The position numbers and the translations under genes are program-made. A stretch of DNA of 15,077 nt from contig DGDN01000046.1 of the NCBI GenBank assembly GCA_002385465.1, positions 1-15,077 of the forward strand, written 5' to 3'. Within the stretch, counting starts at the first letter, position 1. Each line of letters starts with the position of its first letter. This DNA is from Candidatus Fermentithermobacillaceae bacterium UBA3951. GTDB taxonomy: Bacteria > Bacillota > Sulfobacillia > Fermentithermobacillales > Fermentithermobacillaceae. Under the pieces are notes generated by a model. It made no database searches, was not told the DNA's origin, and saw only the letters and a program-made list of their open reading frames with translations. Positions 14,886 through 15,077 of the stretch are shown here, piece by piece.

Positions 14886-15077
<192 letters not shown>

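Overview
The window reads as chromosomal DNA of a moderately GC-rich (judged by eye, not computed), endospore-forming member of the Bacillota. Supporting signs are strong AGGAGG-type ribosome binding sites, GTG and TTG starts, a cysteine-rich spore-coat-like protein behind a possible sigma-K-type promoter, a YkwD-like secreted CAP protein, an amidase-derived protein with a long Ala/Pro/Glu linker, and a rubredoxin-less rubrerythrin typical of anaerobes. No species is assigned.

Layout. (1) 1-1389, + strand: the 3' part of an aldehyde dehydrogenase gene, ending at a strong inverted-repeat terminator shared with the convergent cluster. (2) 1492-6803, - strand: three genes transcribed in the order M14 metallocarboxypeptidase, family-1 solute-binding protein, beta-lactamase-fold serine hydrolase. 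None of the three shows an export signal and no permease or ATPase genes are present, so they look like an intracellular peptide or conjugate processing set rather than an ABC importer. (3) 7135-8673, + strand: a MATE family exporter, divergent from the M14 gene across about 330 bp holding a promoter and a perfect inverted repeat. (4) 8843-8919: tRNA-Pro(TGG) with its own promoter and encoded CCA, followed by about 360 bp that may hold a decayed gene. (5) 9284-9730: rubrerythrin-type ferritin-like protein, then a terminator that abuts an orphan C-terminal fragment of an AraC-type regulator. (6) 10001-10327 (-) and 10531-11364 (+): a small thioredoxin-fold-like protein with a Cys-Cys motif, divergent from the coat-like protein across an AT-rich spacer. 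(7) 11505-13295 (-): a 596-residue protein whose N-terminal third looks like an N-acetylmuramoyl-L-alanine amidase fold with catalytic residues gone. (8) 13496-14119 (-): secreted CAP/SCP protein. (9) 14377-15077: a degraded patch where an IS21-family element (terminal repeats and IstB C-terminus visible) has cut off the 3' end of a GNAT acetyltransferase gene, with a frame-disrupted gene overlapping its stop codon.

No CRISPR array, prophage block or complete new defence system is visible. The items most worth a second look are the amidase-like pseudoenzyme near a coat-like gene, the exporter/peptidase/signal-less binding-protein neighbourhood, and the cluster of gene remnants (AraC tail, GNAT tail, frame-shifted genes) indicating recent gene loss.
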